Assembly: GCA_963082875.1 (NCBI GenBank)
Contig: OY720103.1
Coordinates: 7,068,001-7,132,000, forward strand
Direction of reading: 5' to 3'
Length of the DNA: 64,000 bases
Source: Corella eumyota
Taxonomy: Eukaryota > Chordata > Ascidiacea > Phlebobranchia > Corellidae
Both the position numbers and the translations under genes were made by a program. Below the pieces are notes generated by a model. That model was not told where the DNA came from and searched no databases. It saw nothing but the letters and a program-made list of their open reading frames with translations. This document shows, one piece after another, positions 33,459 through 46,758 of this stretch. The first letter of the stretch is position 1. The number at the start of each line of letters is the position of its first letter.

Positions 33459-33683
33459 TAAATCGACACTTATAAATCTAAATCGTAAAGGCCTTGGTTT
33501 TTTCTATGATATTTTTTATTTAATTTATTAAAAAATGATTTTATTTGAACGTGTTAGAGAGCTCGCCGCAATTACTCGACAAAAAACCAAAGCATGTGGT
33601 ATTGGTGCGTTTCGAACCTTAAATCTATTAATCAAAACCTGTTACATAAACCTCTAATATAAAAGGTTTTGATTAAAGAATAA

Positions 33684-33829
33684 ATAACTTTACAAGGAAA
33701 TCTTCAGAAATTGCCTCGGCCAACGGTTTTTCACGTCGTCAGGGCGGGGCATTGGGAATAGTTTTCAACTAGCAATAATCGCACCTCGGATAAACCTGAT
33801 CGGTTACAATATCGCCTTTGCGCAAAGCT
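33684..33829 (-). ncRNA. U4: U4 snRNA gene, unit 34 (divergent, probably impaired)
   Basis: Unit 34 spans 33177..34185, the longest unit (1009 bp) through an extended A run beside the U4 start. Same U4 haplotype as unit 25. Confidence 0.85.
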
Positions 33830-34300
33830 ATCAAAAAAAATGGCAAGATAACCTTTCCTATTCAAATAAAATGCTTCCATATGTGGTGCGCAAAAATTTT
33901 TAATCAAGGAATACACATTAAAATTTTAATTAACAAATTTGTTTGACCATTAAACATAATTATTAAGCATAGAAAACTAATTTCATTTTTGTTTAATAAA
34001 AGCACCAAAATAATAAATTGTATAACAACTATTTATCCGATACCTAACGTCGTCAAGTAAAATTTTATCTTGCTTTTTTTTATAAGTTTTTATCAAAATG
34101 CTGAAAATTTTTTTTTTAAATTTAACCACAACATAATCAAGATAAGCACAACTTTTTTGACATACATTTAAAAAAATTCACAGTTTTCCAGTATCAATAA
34201 ATTTATTATTCAATTTGTTTTTACTTAATAATTTTGAAAGTTAATTTTCAGTGGTTTTGGTTATTTAAATAAAAAAAGATTATAAACCCAATAAAATTTT

Positions 34301-34467
34301 ATCACATAAACTATGTAATTTTTAAAAATGGGAATAAATCAATTCAAAAATAACAAAGGTTTGTGTGGTAATCCAATCCGGAACCTTTCAGACCCGAGGT
34401 AAGTTTAATATACTTACCCTTATTATAGACCAACAAGTTTTTGTCGGTCGAGATTTTTTAGGTCCGT
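34301..34467 (-). ncRNA. Candidate SL RNA gene, unit 35
   Basis: Carries CTTTCAGACCC of the divergent haplotype, but is otherwise consensus, so a divergent tract ends inside this gene. Confidence 0.5.
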
Positions 34468-34690
34468 TGAATCGACACTTATAAATCTAAATCATAAAAG
34501 CCTTGGTTTTTTTTATGATATTTTTTTATTTAATTTATTAAAAAATGGTTTTATTTAAACGTGTTAGAGCTCGCTGCGATTACTCGACGAAAAACCAAAG
34601 CATGTGGTATTGGTGCGATTCGAAACTTAAATCTATCAGTCAAAACCTGTCACATAAACCTCCTACATAACAGCTTTTGATTTAGAATAA

Positions 34691-34836
34691 AAGACTTCAC
34701 TGGGAAATCTTCAGAAATTGCTTCGGCCAACGGTTTTTCACGTCGTCAGGGCGGGGTATTGAGAATAGTTTTCAACTAGCAATAATCGCACCTCGGATAA
34801 ACCTCATCGGTTACGATATCGCCTCTGCGCAAAGCT
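34691..34836 (-). ncRNA. U4: U4 snRNA gene, unit 35 (chimeric unit)
   Basis: Unit 35 spans 34186..35189. G115A and C75T as in unit 33, in a unit whose left part is of divergent type. Confidence 0.92.
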
Positions 34837-35304
34837 TTCAAAAAATGGCAAGATAACCTTTCCTATTCAAATAAAATGCTTCCATTTGTGGTGCGCAAAA
34901 ATTTTTAATCAAGGAATACACATTAAAATTTTAATTAACAAATTTGTTTGACCATTAAACATAATTATTAAGCATAGAAAACTAATTTCATTTTGTTTAA
35001 TAAAAGCACCAAAATAATAAATTGTATAACAACTATTTATCCGATACCTAACGTCGTCAAGTAAAATTTTATCTTGCTTTTTCTTATAAGTTTTTATCAA
35101 AATGCTGAAAATTTTTTTTTTAAATTTAACCACAACATAATCAAGATAAGCACAACTTTTTTGACATACATTTAAAAAAATTCACAATTTTCCAGTATCA
35201 ATAAATTTATTATTCAATTTTTTTTTACTTAATAATTTTGAAAGTTAATTTTCAGTGGTTTTGGTTATTTAAATAAAAAAAGATTATAAACCCAATAAAA
35301 TTTT

Positions 35305-35471
35305 ATCACATAAACTATGTAATTTTTAAAAATGGGAATAAATCACTTCAAAAATAACAAAGGTTTTTGTGGTAATCCAATCCAGAACCTTTCAGACCCG
35401 AGGTAAGTTTAATATACTTACCCTTATTATAGACCAACAAGTTTTTGTCAGTCGAGATTTTTTAATTCCGT
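35305..35471 (-). ncRNA. Candidate SL RNA gene, unit 36 (divergent)
   Basis: Same haplotype as unit 25. Confidence 0.5.
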
Positions 35472-35696
35472 TAAATCGACACTTATAAATCTAAATCGTA
35501 AAGGCCTTGGTTTTTTCTATGATATTTTTTATTTAATTTATTAAAAAATGATTTTATTTGAACGTGTTAGAGAGCTCGCCGCAATTACTCGACAAAAAAC
35601 CAAAGCATGTGGTATTGGTGCGTTTCGAACCTTAAATCTATTAATCAAAACCTGTTACATAAACCTCTAATATAAAAGGTTTTGATTAAAGAATAA

Positions 35697-35842
35697 ATAA
35701 CTTTACAAGGAAATCTTCAGAAATTGCCTCGGCCAACGGTTTTTCACGTCGTCAGGGCGGGGCATTGGGAATAGTTTTCAACTAGCAATAATCGCACCTC
35801 GGATAAACCTGATCGGTTACAATATCGCCTTTGCGCAAAGCT
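35697..35842 (-). ncRNA. U4: U4 snRNA gene, unit 36 (divergent, probably impaired)
   Basis: Unit 36 spans 35190..36197. Same U4 haplotype as unit 25. Confidence 0.85.
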
Positions 35843-36312
35843 ATCAAAAAAATGGCAAGATAACCTTTCCTATTCAAATAAAATGCTTTCATATGTGGTG
35901 CGCAAAAATTTTTAATCAAGGAATACACATTAAAATTTTAATTAACAAATTTGTTTGACCATTAAACATAATTATTAAGCATAGAAAACTAATTTCATTT
36001 TTGTTTAATAAAAGCACCAAAATAATAAATTGTATAACAACTATTTATCCGATACCTAACGTCGTCAAGTAAAATTTTATCTTGCTTTTTTTTATAAGTT
36101 TTTATCAAAATGCTGAAAATTTTTTTTTTAAATTTAACCACAACATAATCAAGATAAGCACAACTTTTTTGACATACATTTAAAAAAATTCACAGTTTTC
36201 CAGTATCAATAAATTTATTATTCAATTTGTTTTTACTTAATAATTTTGAAAGTTAATTTTCAGTGGTTTTGGTTATTTAAATAAAAAAAGATTATAAACC
36301 CAATAAAATTTT

Positions 36313-36479
36313 ATCACATAAACTATGTAATTTTTAAAAATGGGAATAAATCAATTCAAAAATAACAAAGGTTTGTGTGGTAATTCAATCCGGAACCTTT
36401 CGTACCCGAGGTAAGTTTAATATACTTACCCTTATTATAGACCAACAAGTTTTTGTCGGTCGAGATTTTTTAGGTCCGT
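36313..36479 (-). ncRNA. Candidate SL RNA gene, unit 37
   Basis: AATTCAATCC change in the weak middle hairpin. Confidence 0.48.
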
Positions 36480-36702
36480 TGAATCGACACTTATAAATCT
36501 AAATCATAAAAGCCTTGGTTTTTTCTATGATATTTTTTTATTTAATTTATTAAAAAATGGTTTTATTTAAACGTGTTAGAGCTCGCTGCGATTACTCGAC
36601 GAAAAACCAAAGCATGTGGTATTGGTGCGCTTCGAAACTTAAATCTAACAGTCAAAACCTGTCACATAAACCTCCTACATAACAGCTTTTGATTTAGAAT
36701 AA

Positions 36703-36848
36703 AAGACTTCACTGGGAAATCTTCAGAAATTGCCTCGGCCAACGGTTTTTCACGTCGTCAGGGCGGGGTATTGGGAATAGTTTTCAACTAGCAATAATCG
36801 CACCTCGGATAAACCTCATCGGTTACGATATCGTCTCTGCGCAAAGCT
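36703..36848 (-). ncRNA. U4: U4 snRNA gene, unit 37
   Basis: Unit 37 spans 36198..37203. G15A only. Confidence 0.94.
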
Positions 36849-37318
36849 ATCAAAAAAATGGCAAGATAACCTTTCCTATTCAAATAAAATGCTTCCATTT
36901 GTGGTGCGCAAAAATTTTTAATCAAGGAATACACATTAAAATTTTAATTAACAAAGTTGTTTGACCATTAAACATAATTATTAAGCATAGAAAACTAATT
37001 TCTTTTTTGTTTAATAAAAGCACCAAAATAATAAATTGTATAACAACTATTTATCCGATACCTAACGTCGTCAAGTAAAATTTTATCTTGCTTTTTCTTA
37101 TAAGTTTTTATCAAAATGCTGAAAATTTTTTTTTTAAATTTAACCACAACATAATCAAGATAAGCACAACTTTTTTGACATACATTTAAAAAAATTCACA
37201 GTTTTCCAGTATCAATAAATTTATTATTCAATTTGTTTTTACTTAATAATTTTGAAAGTTAATTTTCAGCGGTTTTGGTTATTTAAATAAAAAAAGATTA
37301 TAAACCCAATAAAATTTT

Positions 37319-37485
37319 ATCACATAAACTATGTAATTTTTAAAAATGGGAATAAATCAATTCAAAAATAACAAAGGTTTGTGTGGTAATCCAATCCGGA
37401 ACCTTTCGTACCCGAGGTAAGTTTAATATACTTACCCTTATTATAGACCAACAAGTTTTTGTCGGTCGAGATTTTTTAGGTCCGT
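37319..37485 (-). ncRNA. Candidate SL RNA gene, unit 38
   Basis: Consensus. Confidence 0.5.
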
Positions 37486-37708
37486 TGAATCGACACTTAT
37501 AAATCTAAATAATAAAAGCCTTGGTTTTTTCTATGATATTTTTTTATTTAATTTATTAAAAAATGGTTTTATTTAAACGTGTTAGAGCTCGCTGCGATTA
37601 CTCGACGAAAAACCAAAGCATGTGGTATTGGTGCGCTTCGAAACTTAAATCTAACAGTCAAAACCTGTCACATAAACCTCTTACATAACAGCTTTTGATT
37701 TAGAATAA

Positions 37709-37854
37709 AAGACTTCACTGGGAAATCTTCAGAAATTGCCTCGGCCAACGGTTTTTCACGTCGTCAGGGCGGGGTATCGGGAATAGTTTTCAACTAGCAA
37801 TAATCGCACCTCGGATAAACCTCATCGGTTACGATATCGCCTCTGCGCAAAGCT
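37709..37854 (-). ncRNA. U4: U4 snRNA gene, unit 38
   Basis: Unit 38 spans 37204..38209. A77G, as in unit 8. Confidence 0.93.
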
Positions 37855-38324
37855 ACCAAAAAAATGGCAAGATAACCTTTCCTATTCAAATAAAATGCTT
37901 CCATTTGTGGTGCGCAAAAATTTTTAATCAAGGAATACACATTAAAATTTTAATTAACAAAGTTGTTTGACCATTAAACATAATTATTAAGCATAGAAAA
38001 CTAATTTCATTTTTGTTTAATAAAAGCACCAAAATAATAAATTGTATAACAACTATTTATCCGATACCTAACGTCGTCAAGTAAAATTTTATCTTGCTTT
38101 TTCTTATAAGTTTTTATCAAAATGCTGAAAATTTTTTTTTTAAATTTAACCACAACATAATCAAGATAAGCACAACTTTTTTGACATACATTTAAAAAAA
38201 TTCACAGTTTTCTAGTATCAATAAATTTATTATTCAATTTGTTTTTACTTAATAATTTTGAAAGTTAATTTTCAGCGGTTTTGGTTATTTAAATAAAAAA
38301 AGATTATAAACCCAATAAAATTTT

Positions 38325-38491
38325 ATCACATAAACTATGTAATTTTTAAAAATGGGAATAAATCAATTCAAAAATAACAAAGGTTTGTGTGGTAATCCAA
38401 TCCGGAACCTTTCGTACCCGAGGTAAGTTTAATATACTTACCCTTATTATAGACCAACAAGTTTTTGTCGGTCGAGATTTTTTAAGTCCGT
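38325..38491 (-). ncRNA. Candidate SL RNA gene, unit 39
   Basis: AAGTCC variant, as in unit 9. Confidence 0.5.
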
Positions 38492-38714
38492 TGAATCGAC
38501 ACTTATAAATCTAAATCATAATAGCCTTGGTTTTTTCTATGATATTTTTTTATTTAATTTATTAAAAAATGGTTTTATTTAAACGTGTTAGAGCTCGCTG
38601 CGATTACTCGACAAAAAACCAAAGCATGTGGTATTGGTGCGCTTCGAAACTTAAATCTATCAGTCAAAACCTGTCACATAAACTTCCTACATAACAGCTT
38701 TTGATTTAGAATAA

Positions 38715-38860
38715 AAGTCTTCACTGGGAAATCTTCAGAAATTGCCTCGGCCAACGGTTTTTCACGTCGTCAGGGCGGGGTATTGGGAATAGTTTTCAAC
38801 TAGCAATAATCGCACCTCGGATAAACCTCATCGGTTACGATATCGCCTCTGCGCAAAGCT
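38715..38860 (-). ncRNA. U4: U4 snRNA gene, unit 39
   Basis: Unit 39 spans 38210..39214 and starts TTCTAG. T143A in the outer 3' hairpin. Confidence 0.93.
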
Positions 38861-39329
38861 ATCAAAAAATGGCAAGATAACCTTTCCTATTCAAATAAAA
38901 TGCTTCCATTTGTGGTGCGCAAAAATTTTTAATCAAGAAATACACATTAAAATTTTAATTAACAAATTTGTTTGACCATTAAACATAATTATTAAGCATA
39001 GAAAACTAATTTCATTTTTGTTTAATAAAAGCACCAAAATAATAAATTGTATAACAACTATTTATCCGATACCTAACGTCGTCAAGTACAATTTTATCTT
39101 GCTTTTTCTTATAAGTTTTTATCAAAATGCTGAAAATTTTTTTTTTAAATTTAACCACAACATAATCAAGATAAGCACAACTTTTTTGACATACATTTAA
39201 AAAAATTCACAGTTTTCCAGTATCAATAAATTTATTATTCAACTTGTTTTTACTTAATAATTTTGAAAGTTAATTTTCAGCGGTTTTGGTTATTTAAATA
39301 AAAAAAGATTATAAACCCAATAAAATTTT

Positions 39330-39496
39330 ATCACATAAACTATGTAATTTTTAAAAATGGGAATAAATCAATTCAAAAATAACAAAGGTTTGTGTGGTAA
39401 TCCAATCCGGAACCTTTCGTACCCGAGGTAAGTTTAATATACTTACCCTTATTATAGACCAACAAGTTTTTGTCGGTCGAGATATTTTAGGTCCGT
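39330..39496 (-). ncRNA. Candidate SL RNA gene, unit 40
   Basis: GAGATATTTT variant, as in unit 10. Confidence 0.5.
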
Positions 39497-39719
39497 TGAA
39501 TCGACACTTATAAATCTAAATCATAAAAGCCTTGGTTTTTTCTATGATATTTTTTTATTTAATTTATTAAAAAATGGTTTTATTTAAACGTGTTAGAGCT
39601 CGCTGCGATTACTCGACGAAAAACCAAAGCATGTGGTATTGGTGCGCTTCGAAACTTAAATCTAACAGTCAAAACCTGTCACATAAACCTCCTACATAAC
39701 AGCTTTTGATTTAGAATAA

Positions 39720-39865
39720 AAGACTTCACTGGGAAATCTTCAGAAATTGCCTCGGCCAACGGTTTTTCACGTCGTCAGGGCGGGGTATTGGGAATAGTTT
39801 TCAACTAGCAATAATCGCACCTCGGATAAACCTCATCAGTTACGATATCGCCTCTGCGCAAAGCT
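39720..39865 (-). ncRNA. U4: U4 snRNA gene, unit 40
   Basis: Unit 40 spans 39215..40220. C28T, as in unit 10. Confidence 0.93.
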
Positions 39866-40335
39866 ACCAAAAAAATGGCAAGATAACCTTTCCTATTCAA
39901 ATAAAATGCTTCCATTTGTGGTGCGCAAAAATTTTTAATCAAGGAATACACATTAAAATTTTAATTAACAAAGTTGTTTGACCATTAAACATAATTATTA
40001 AGCATAGAAAACTAATTTCTTTTTTGTTTAATAAAAGCACCAAAATAATAAATTGTATAACAACTATTTATCCGATACCTAACGTCGTCAAGTAAAATTT
40101 TATCTTGCTTTTTCTTATAAGTTTTTATCAAAATGCTGAAAATTTTTTTTTTAAATTTAACCACAACATAATCAAGATAAGCACAACTTTTTTGACATAC
40201 ATTTAAAAAAATTCACAGTTTTCCAGTATCAATAAATTTATTATTCAATTTGTTTTTACTTAATAATTTTGAAAGTTAATTTTCAGCGGTTTTGGTTATT
40301 TAAATAAAAAAAGATTATAAACCCAATAAAATTTT

Positions 40336-40502
40336 ATCACATAAACTATGTAATTTTTAAAAATGGGAATAAATCAATTCAAAAATAACAAAGGTTTGTG
40401 TGGTAATCCAATCCGGAACCTTTCGTACCCGAGGTAAGTTTAATATACTTACCCTTATTATAGACCAACAAGTTTTTGTCGGTCGAGATTTTTTAGGTCC
40501 GT
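40336..40502 (-). ncRNA. Candidate SL RNA gene, unit 41
   Basis: Consensus. Confidence 0.5.
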
Positions 40503-40725
40503 TGAATCGACACTTATAAATCTAAATCATAAAAGCCTTGGTTTTTTCTATGATATTTTTTTATTTAATTTATTAAAAAATGGTTTTATTTAAACGTGTT
40601 AGAGCTCGCTGCGATTACTCGACGAAAAACCAAAGCATGTGGTATTGGTGCGCTTCGAAACTTAAATCTAACAGTCAAAACCTGTCACATAAACCTCCTA
40701 CATAACAGCTTTTGATTTAGAATAA

Positions 40726-40871
40726 AAGACTTCACTGGGAAATTTTCAGAAATTGCCTCGGCCAACGGTTTTTCACGTCGTCAGGGCGGGGTATTGGGAA
40801 TAGTTTTCAACTAGCAATAATCGCACCTCGGATAAACCTCATCGGTTACGATATCGCCTCTGCGCAAAGCT
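40726..40871 (-). ncRNA. U4: U4 snRNA gene, unit 41
   Basis: Unit 41 spans 40221..41226. G128A in the 3' hairpin. Confidence 0.93.
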
Positions 40872-41341
40872 ACCAAAAAAATGGCAAGATAACCTTTCCT
40901 ATTCAAATAAAATGCTTCCATTTGTGGTGCGCAAAAATTTTTAATCAAGGAATACACATTAAAATTTTAATTAACAAAGTTGTTTGACCATTAAACATAA
41001 TTATTAAGCATAGAAAACTAATTTCATTTTTGTTTAATAAAAGCACCAAAATAATAAATTGTATAACAACTATTTATCCGATACCTAACGTCGTCAAGTA
41101 AAATTTTATCTTGCTTTTTCTTATAAGTTTTTATCAAAATGCTGAAAATTTTTTTTTTAAATTTAACCACAACATAATCAAGATAAGCACAACTTTTTTG
41201 ACATACATTTAAAAAAATTCACAGTTTTCCAGTATCAATAAATTTATTATTCAACTTGTTTTTACTTAATAATTTTGAAAGTTAATTTTCAGCGGTTTTG
41301 GTTATTTAAATAAAAAAAGATTATAAACCCAATAAAATTTT

Positions 41342-41508
41342 ATCACATAAACTATGTAATTTTTAAAAATGGGAATAAATCAATTCAAAAATAACAAAGG
41401 TTTGTGTGGTAATCCAATCCGGAACCTTTCGTACCCGAGGTAAGTTTAATATACTTACCCTTATTATAGACCAACAAGTTTTTGTCGGTCGAGATTTTTT
41501 AGGTCCGT
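41342..41508 (-). ncRNA. Candidate SL RNA gene, unit 42
   Basis: Consensus. Confidence 0.5.
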
Positions 41509-41731
41509 TGAATCGACACTTATAAATCTAAATCATAAAAGCCTTGGTTTTTTCTATGATATTTTTTTATTTAATTTATTAAAAAATGGTTTTATTTAAA
41601 CGTGTTAGAGCTCGCTGCGATTACTCGACGAAAAACCAAAGCAGGTGGTATTGGTGCGCTTCGAAACTTAAATCTAACAGTCAAAACCTGTCACATAAAC
41701 CTCCTACATAACAGCTTTTGATTTAGAATAA

Positions 41732-41877
41732 AAGACTTCACTGGGAAATCTTCAGAAATTGCCTCGGCCAACGGTTTTTCACGTCGTTAGGGCGGGGTAT
41801 TGGGAATAGTTTTCAACTAGCAATAATCGCACCTCGGATAAACCTCATCGGTTACGATATCGCCTCTGCGCAAAGCT
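41732..41877 (-). ncRNA. U4: U4 snRNA gene, unit 42
   Basis: Unit 42 spans 41227..42232. G90A in the central stem-loop. Confidence 0.93.
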
Positions 41878-42347
41878 TTCAAAAAAATGGCAAGATAACC
41901 TTTCCTATTCAAATAAAATGCTTCCATTTGTGGTGCGCAAAAATTTTTAATCAAGGAATACACATTAAAATTTTAATTAACAAAGTTGTTTGACCATTAA
42001 ACATAATTATTAAGCATAGAAAACTAATTTCATTTTTGTTTAATAAAAGCACCAAAATAATAAATTGTATAACAACTATTTATCCGATACCTAACGTCGT
42101 CAAGTAAAATTTTATCTTGCTTTTTCTTATAAGTTTTTATCAAAATGCTGAAAATTTTTTTTTTAAATTTAACCACAACATAATCAAGATAAGCACAACT
42201 TTTTTGACATACATTTAAAAAAATTCACAGTTTTCCAGTATCAATAAATTTATTATTCAACTTGTTTTTACTTAATAATTTTGAAAGTTAATTTTCAGCG
42301 GTTTTGGTTATTTAAATAAAAAAAGATTATAAACCCAATAAAATTTT

Positions 42348-42514
42348 ATCACATAAACTATGTAATTTTTAAAAATGGGAATAAATCAATTCAAAAATAA
42401 CAAAGGTTTGTGTGGTAATCCAATCCGGAACCTTTCGTACCCGAGGTAAGTTTAATATACTTACCCTTATTATAGACCAACAAGTTTTTGTCGGTCGAGA
42501 TTTTTTAGGTCCGT
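42348..42514 (-). ncRNA. Candidate SL RNA gene, unit 43
   Basis: Consensus. Confidence 0.5.
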
Positions 42515-42737
42515 TGAATCGACACTTATAAATCTAAATCATAAAAGCCTTGGTTTTTTCTATGATATTTTTTTATTTAATTTATTAAAAAATGGTTTTA
42601 TTTAAACGTGTTAGAGCTCGCTGCGATTACTCGACGAAAAACCAAAGCATGTGGTATTGGTGCGCTTCGAAACTTAAATCTAACAGTCAAAACCTGTCAC
42701 ATAAACCTCCTACATAACAGCTTTTGATTTAGAATAA

Positions 42738-42883
42738 AAGCCTTCACTGGGAAATCTTCAGAAATTGCCTCGGCCAACGGTTTTTCACGTCGTCAGGGCG
42801 GGGTATCTGGAATAAATTTCAACTAGCAATAATCGCACCTCGGATAAACCTCATCGGTTACGATATCGCCTCTGCGCAAAGCT
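42738..42883 (-). ncRNA. U4: U4 snRNA gene, unit 43 (five changes)
   Basis: Unit 43 spans 42233..43238. A68T and C69T alter the GAAAAC box, C76A and A77G the CCCAAUACC box, and T143G the 3' hairpin. Confidence 0.9.
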
Positions 42884-43353
42884 ATCAAAAAAATGGCAAG
42901 ATAACCTTTCCTATTCAAATAAAATGCTTCCATTTGTGGTGCGCAAAAATTTTTAATCAAGGAATACACATTAAAATTTTAATTAACAAAGTTGTTTGAC
43001 CATTAAACATAATTATTAAGCATAGAAAACTAATTTCATTTTTGTTTAATAAAAGCACCAAAATAATAAATTGTATAACAACTATTTATCCGATACCTAA
43101 CGTCGTCAAGTAAAATTTTATCTTGCTTTTTCTTATAAGTTTTTATCAAAATGCTGAAAATTTTTTTTTTAAATTTAACCACAACATAATCAAGATAAGC
43201 ACAACTTTTTTGACATACATTTAAAAAAATTCACAGTTTTCCAGTATCAATAAATTTATTATTTAATTTGTTTTTACTTAATAATTTTGAAAGTTAATTT
43301 TCAGCGGTTTTGGTTATTTAAATAAAAAAAGATTATAAACCCAATAAAATTTT

Positions 43354-43520
43354 ATCACATAAACTATGTAATTTTTAAAAATGGAAATAAATCAATTCAA
43401 AAATAACAAAGGTTTGTGTGGTAATCCAATCCGGAACCTTTCGTACCCGAGGTAAGTTTAATATACTTACCCTTATTATAGACCAACAAGTTTTTGTCGG
43501 TCGAGATTTTTTAAGTCCGT
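43354..43520 (-). ncRNA. Candidate SL RNA gene, unit 44
   Basis: GGAAAT near the Sm-like site and the AAGTCC exon variant. Same in unit 48. Confidence 0.49.
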
Positions 43521-43743
43521 TGAATTGACACTTATAAATCTAAATCATAATAGCCTTGGTTTTTTCTATGATATTTTTTTATTTAATTTATTAAAAAATG
43601 GTTTTATTTAAACGTGTTAGAGCTCGCTGCGATTACTCGACGAAAAACCAAAGCATGTGGTATTGGTGCGTTTCGAAACTTAAATCTATCAGTCAAAACC
43701 TGTCACATAAACTTCCTACATAACAGCTTTTGATTTAGAATAA

Positions 43744-43889
43744 AAGACTTCACTGGGAAATCTTCAGAAATTGCCTCGGCCAACGGTTTTTCACGTCGTC
43801 AGGGCGGGGTATTGGGAATAGTTTTCAACTAGCAATAATCGCACCTCGGATAAACCTCATCGGTTACGATATCGCCTCTGCGCAAAGCT
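43744..43889 (-). ncRNA. U4: U4 snRNA gene, unit 44
   Basis: Unit 44 spans 43239..44242. Consensus U4. Confidence 0.95.
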
Positions 43890-44357
43890 ATCAAAAAATG
43901 GCAAGATAACCTTTCCTATTCAAATAAAATGCTTCCATTTGTGGTGCGCAAAAATTTTTAATCAAGAAATACACATTAAAATTTTAATTAACAAATTTGT
44001 TTGACCATTAAACATAATTATTAAGCATAGAAAACTAATTTCATTTTTGTTTAATAAAAGCACCAAAATAATAAATTGTATAACAACTATTTATCCGATA
44101 CCTAACGTCGTCAAGTAAAATTTTATCTTGCTTTTTCTTATAAGTTTTTATCAAAATGCTGAAAATTTTATTTTAAATTTAACCACAACATAATCAAGAT
44201 AAGCACAACTTTTTTGACATACATTTAAAAAAATTCACAGTTTTCCAGTATCAATAAATTTATTATTCAATTTGTTTTTACTTAATAATTTTGAAAGTTA
44301 ATTTTCAGCGGTTTTGGTTATTTAAATAAAAAAAGATTATAAACCCAATAAAATTTT

Positions 44358-44524
44358 ATCACATAAACTATGTAATTTTTAAAAATGGGGATAAATCAAT
44401 TCAAAAATAACAAAGGTTTGTGTGGTAATCCAATCCGGAACCTTTCGTACCCGAGGTAAGTTTAATATACTTACCCTTATTATAGACCAACAAGTTTTTG
44501 TTGGTCGAGATTTTTTAGGTCCGT
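44358..44524 (-). ncRNA. Candidate SL RNA gene, unit 45
   Basis: A change in the exon hairpin turns its only G-U pair into A-U, giving nine Watson-Crick pairs. Also GGGGATA. Same in unit 49. Confidence 0.52.
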
Positions 44525-44747
44525 TGAATCGACACTTATAAATCTAAATCATAAAAGCCTTGGTTTTTTCTATGATATTTTTTTATTTAATTTATTAAAA
44601 AATGGTTTTATTTAAACGTGTTAGAGCTCGCTGCGATTACTCGACGAAAAACCAAAGCATGTGGTATTGGTGCGCTTCGAAACTTAAATCTATCAGTCAA
44701 AACCTGTCACATAAACCTCCTACATAACAGCTTTTGATTTAGAATAA

Positions 44748-44893
44748 AAGACTTCACTGGGAAATCTTCAGAAATTGCCTCGGCCAACGGTTTTTCACGT
44801 CGTCAGGGCGGGGTATTGGGAATAGTTTTCAACTAGCAATAATCGCACCTCGGATAAACCTCATCGGTTACGATATCGCCTCTGCGCAAAGCT
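44748..44893 (-). ncRNA. U4: U4 snRNA gene, unit 45
   Basis: Unit 45 spans 44243..45248. Consensus U4. Confidence 0.95.
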
Positions 44894-45363
44894 ATCAAAA
44901 AAATGGCAAGATAACCTTTCCTATTCAAATAAAATGCTTCCATTTGTGGTGCGCAAAAATTTTTAATCAAGGAATACACATTAAAATTTTAATTAACAAA
45001 TTTGTTTGACCATTAAACATAATTATTAAGCATAGAAAACTAATTTCATTTTTGTTTAATAAAAACACCAAAATAATAAATTGTATAACAACTATTTATC
45101 CGATACCTAACGTCGTCAAGTAAAATTTTATCTTGCTTTTTCTTATAAGTTTTTATCAAAATGCTGAAAATTTTTTTTTTAAATTTAACCACAACATAAT
45201 CAAGATAAGCACAACTTTTTTGACATACATTTAAAAAAATTCACAGTTTTCCAGTATCAATAAATTTATTATTCAATTTGTTTTTACTTAATAATTTTGA
45301 AAGTTAATTTTCAGCGGTTTTGGTTATTTAAATAAAAAAAGATTATAAACCCAATAAAATTTT

Positions 45364-45530
45364 ATCACATAAACTATGTAATTTTTAAAAATGGGAATAA
45401 ATCAATTTAAAAATAACAAAGGTTTGTGTGGTAATCCAATCCGGAACCTTTCGTACCCGAGGTAAGTTTAATATACTTACCCTTATTATAGACCAACAAG
45501 TTTTTGTCGGTCGAGATTTTTTAGGTCCGT
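45364..45530 (-). ncRNA. Candidate SL RNA gene, unit 46 (Sm-like site altered)
   Basis: Sm-like site AUUUUUAA. Confidence 0.42.
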
Positions 45531-45753
45531 TGAATCGACACTTATAAATCTAAATCATAAAAGCCTTGGTTTTTTCTATGATATTTTTTTATTTAATTTA
45601 TTAAAAAATGGTTTTATTTAAACGTGTTAGAGCTCGCTGCGATTACTCGACGAAAAACCAAAGCATGTGGTATTGGTGCGATTCGAAACTTAAATCTATC
45701 AGTCAAAACCTGTCACATAAACCTCCTACATAACAGCTTTTGATTTAGAATAA

Positions 45754-45899
45754 AAGACTTCACTGGGAAATCTTCAGAAATTGCCTCGGCCAACGGTTTT
45801 TCACGTCGTCAGGGCGGGGTATTGGGAATAGTTTTCAACTAGCAATAATCGCACCTCGGATAAACCTCATCGGTTACGATATCGCCTGTGCGCAAAGCT
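45754..45899 (-). ncRNA. U4: U4 snRNA gene, unit 46 (class A)
   Basis: Unit 46 spans 45249..46253. G12C. Confidence 0.93.
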
Positions 45900-46368
45900 A
45901 TCAAAAAATGGCAAGATAACCTTTTCTATTCAAATAAAATGCTTCCATTTGTGGTGCGCAAAAATTTTTAATCAAGGAATACACATTAAAATTTTAATTA
46001 ACAAATTTGTTTGACCATTAAACATAATTATTAAGCATAGAAAACTAATTTCATTTTTGTTTAATAAAAGCACCAAAATAATAAATTGTATAACAACTAT
46101 TTATCCGATACCTAACGTCGTCAAGTAAAATTTTATCTTGCTTTTTCTTATAAGTTTTTATCAAAATGCTGAAAATTTTTTTTTTAAATTTAACCACAAC
46201 ATAATCAAGATAAGCACAACTTTTTTGACATACATTTAAAAAAATTCACAGTTTTCCAGTATCAATAAATTTATTATTCAATTTGTTTTTACTTAATAAT
46301 TTTGAAAGTTAATTTTCAGCGGTTTTGGTTATTTAAATAAAAAAAGATTATAAACCCAATAAAATTTT

Positions 46369-46535
46369 ATCACATAAACTATGTAATTTTTAAAAATGGG
46401 GATAAATCAATTCAAAAATAACAAAGGTTTGTGTGGTAATCCAATCCGGAACCTTTCGTACCCGAGGTAAGTTTAATATACTTACCCTTATTATAGACCA
46501 ACAAGTTTTTGTCGGTCGAGATTTTTTAGGTCCGT
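46369..46535 (-). ncRNA. Candidate SL RNA gene, unit 47
   Basis: GGGGATA, as in class B units. Confidence 0.5.
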
Positions 46536-46758
46536 TGAATCGACACTTATAAATCTAAATCATAAAAGCCTTGGTTTTTTCTATGATATTTTTTTATTTA
46601 ATTTGTTAAAAAATGGTTTTATTTAAACGTGTTAGAGCTCGCTGCGATTACTCGACGAAAAACCAAAGCATGTGGTATTGGTGCGATTCGAAACTTAAAT
46701 CTATCAGTCAAAACCTGTCACATAAACCTCCTACATAATGGCTTTTGATTTAGAATAA

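Noticed and set aside
33731-33916. 61-codon minus-strand open reading frame
   Set aside because: It overlaps U4 of a divergent unit and exists only because that unit has an extended A run.
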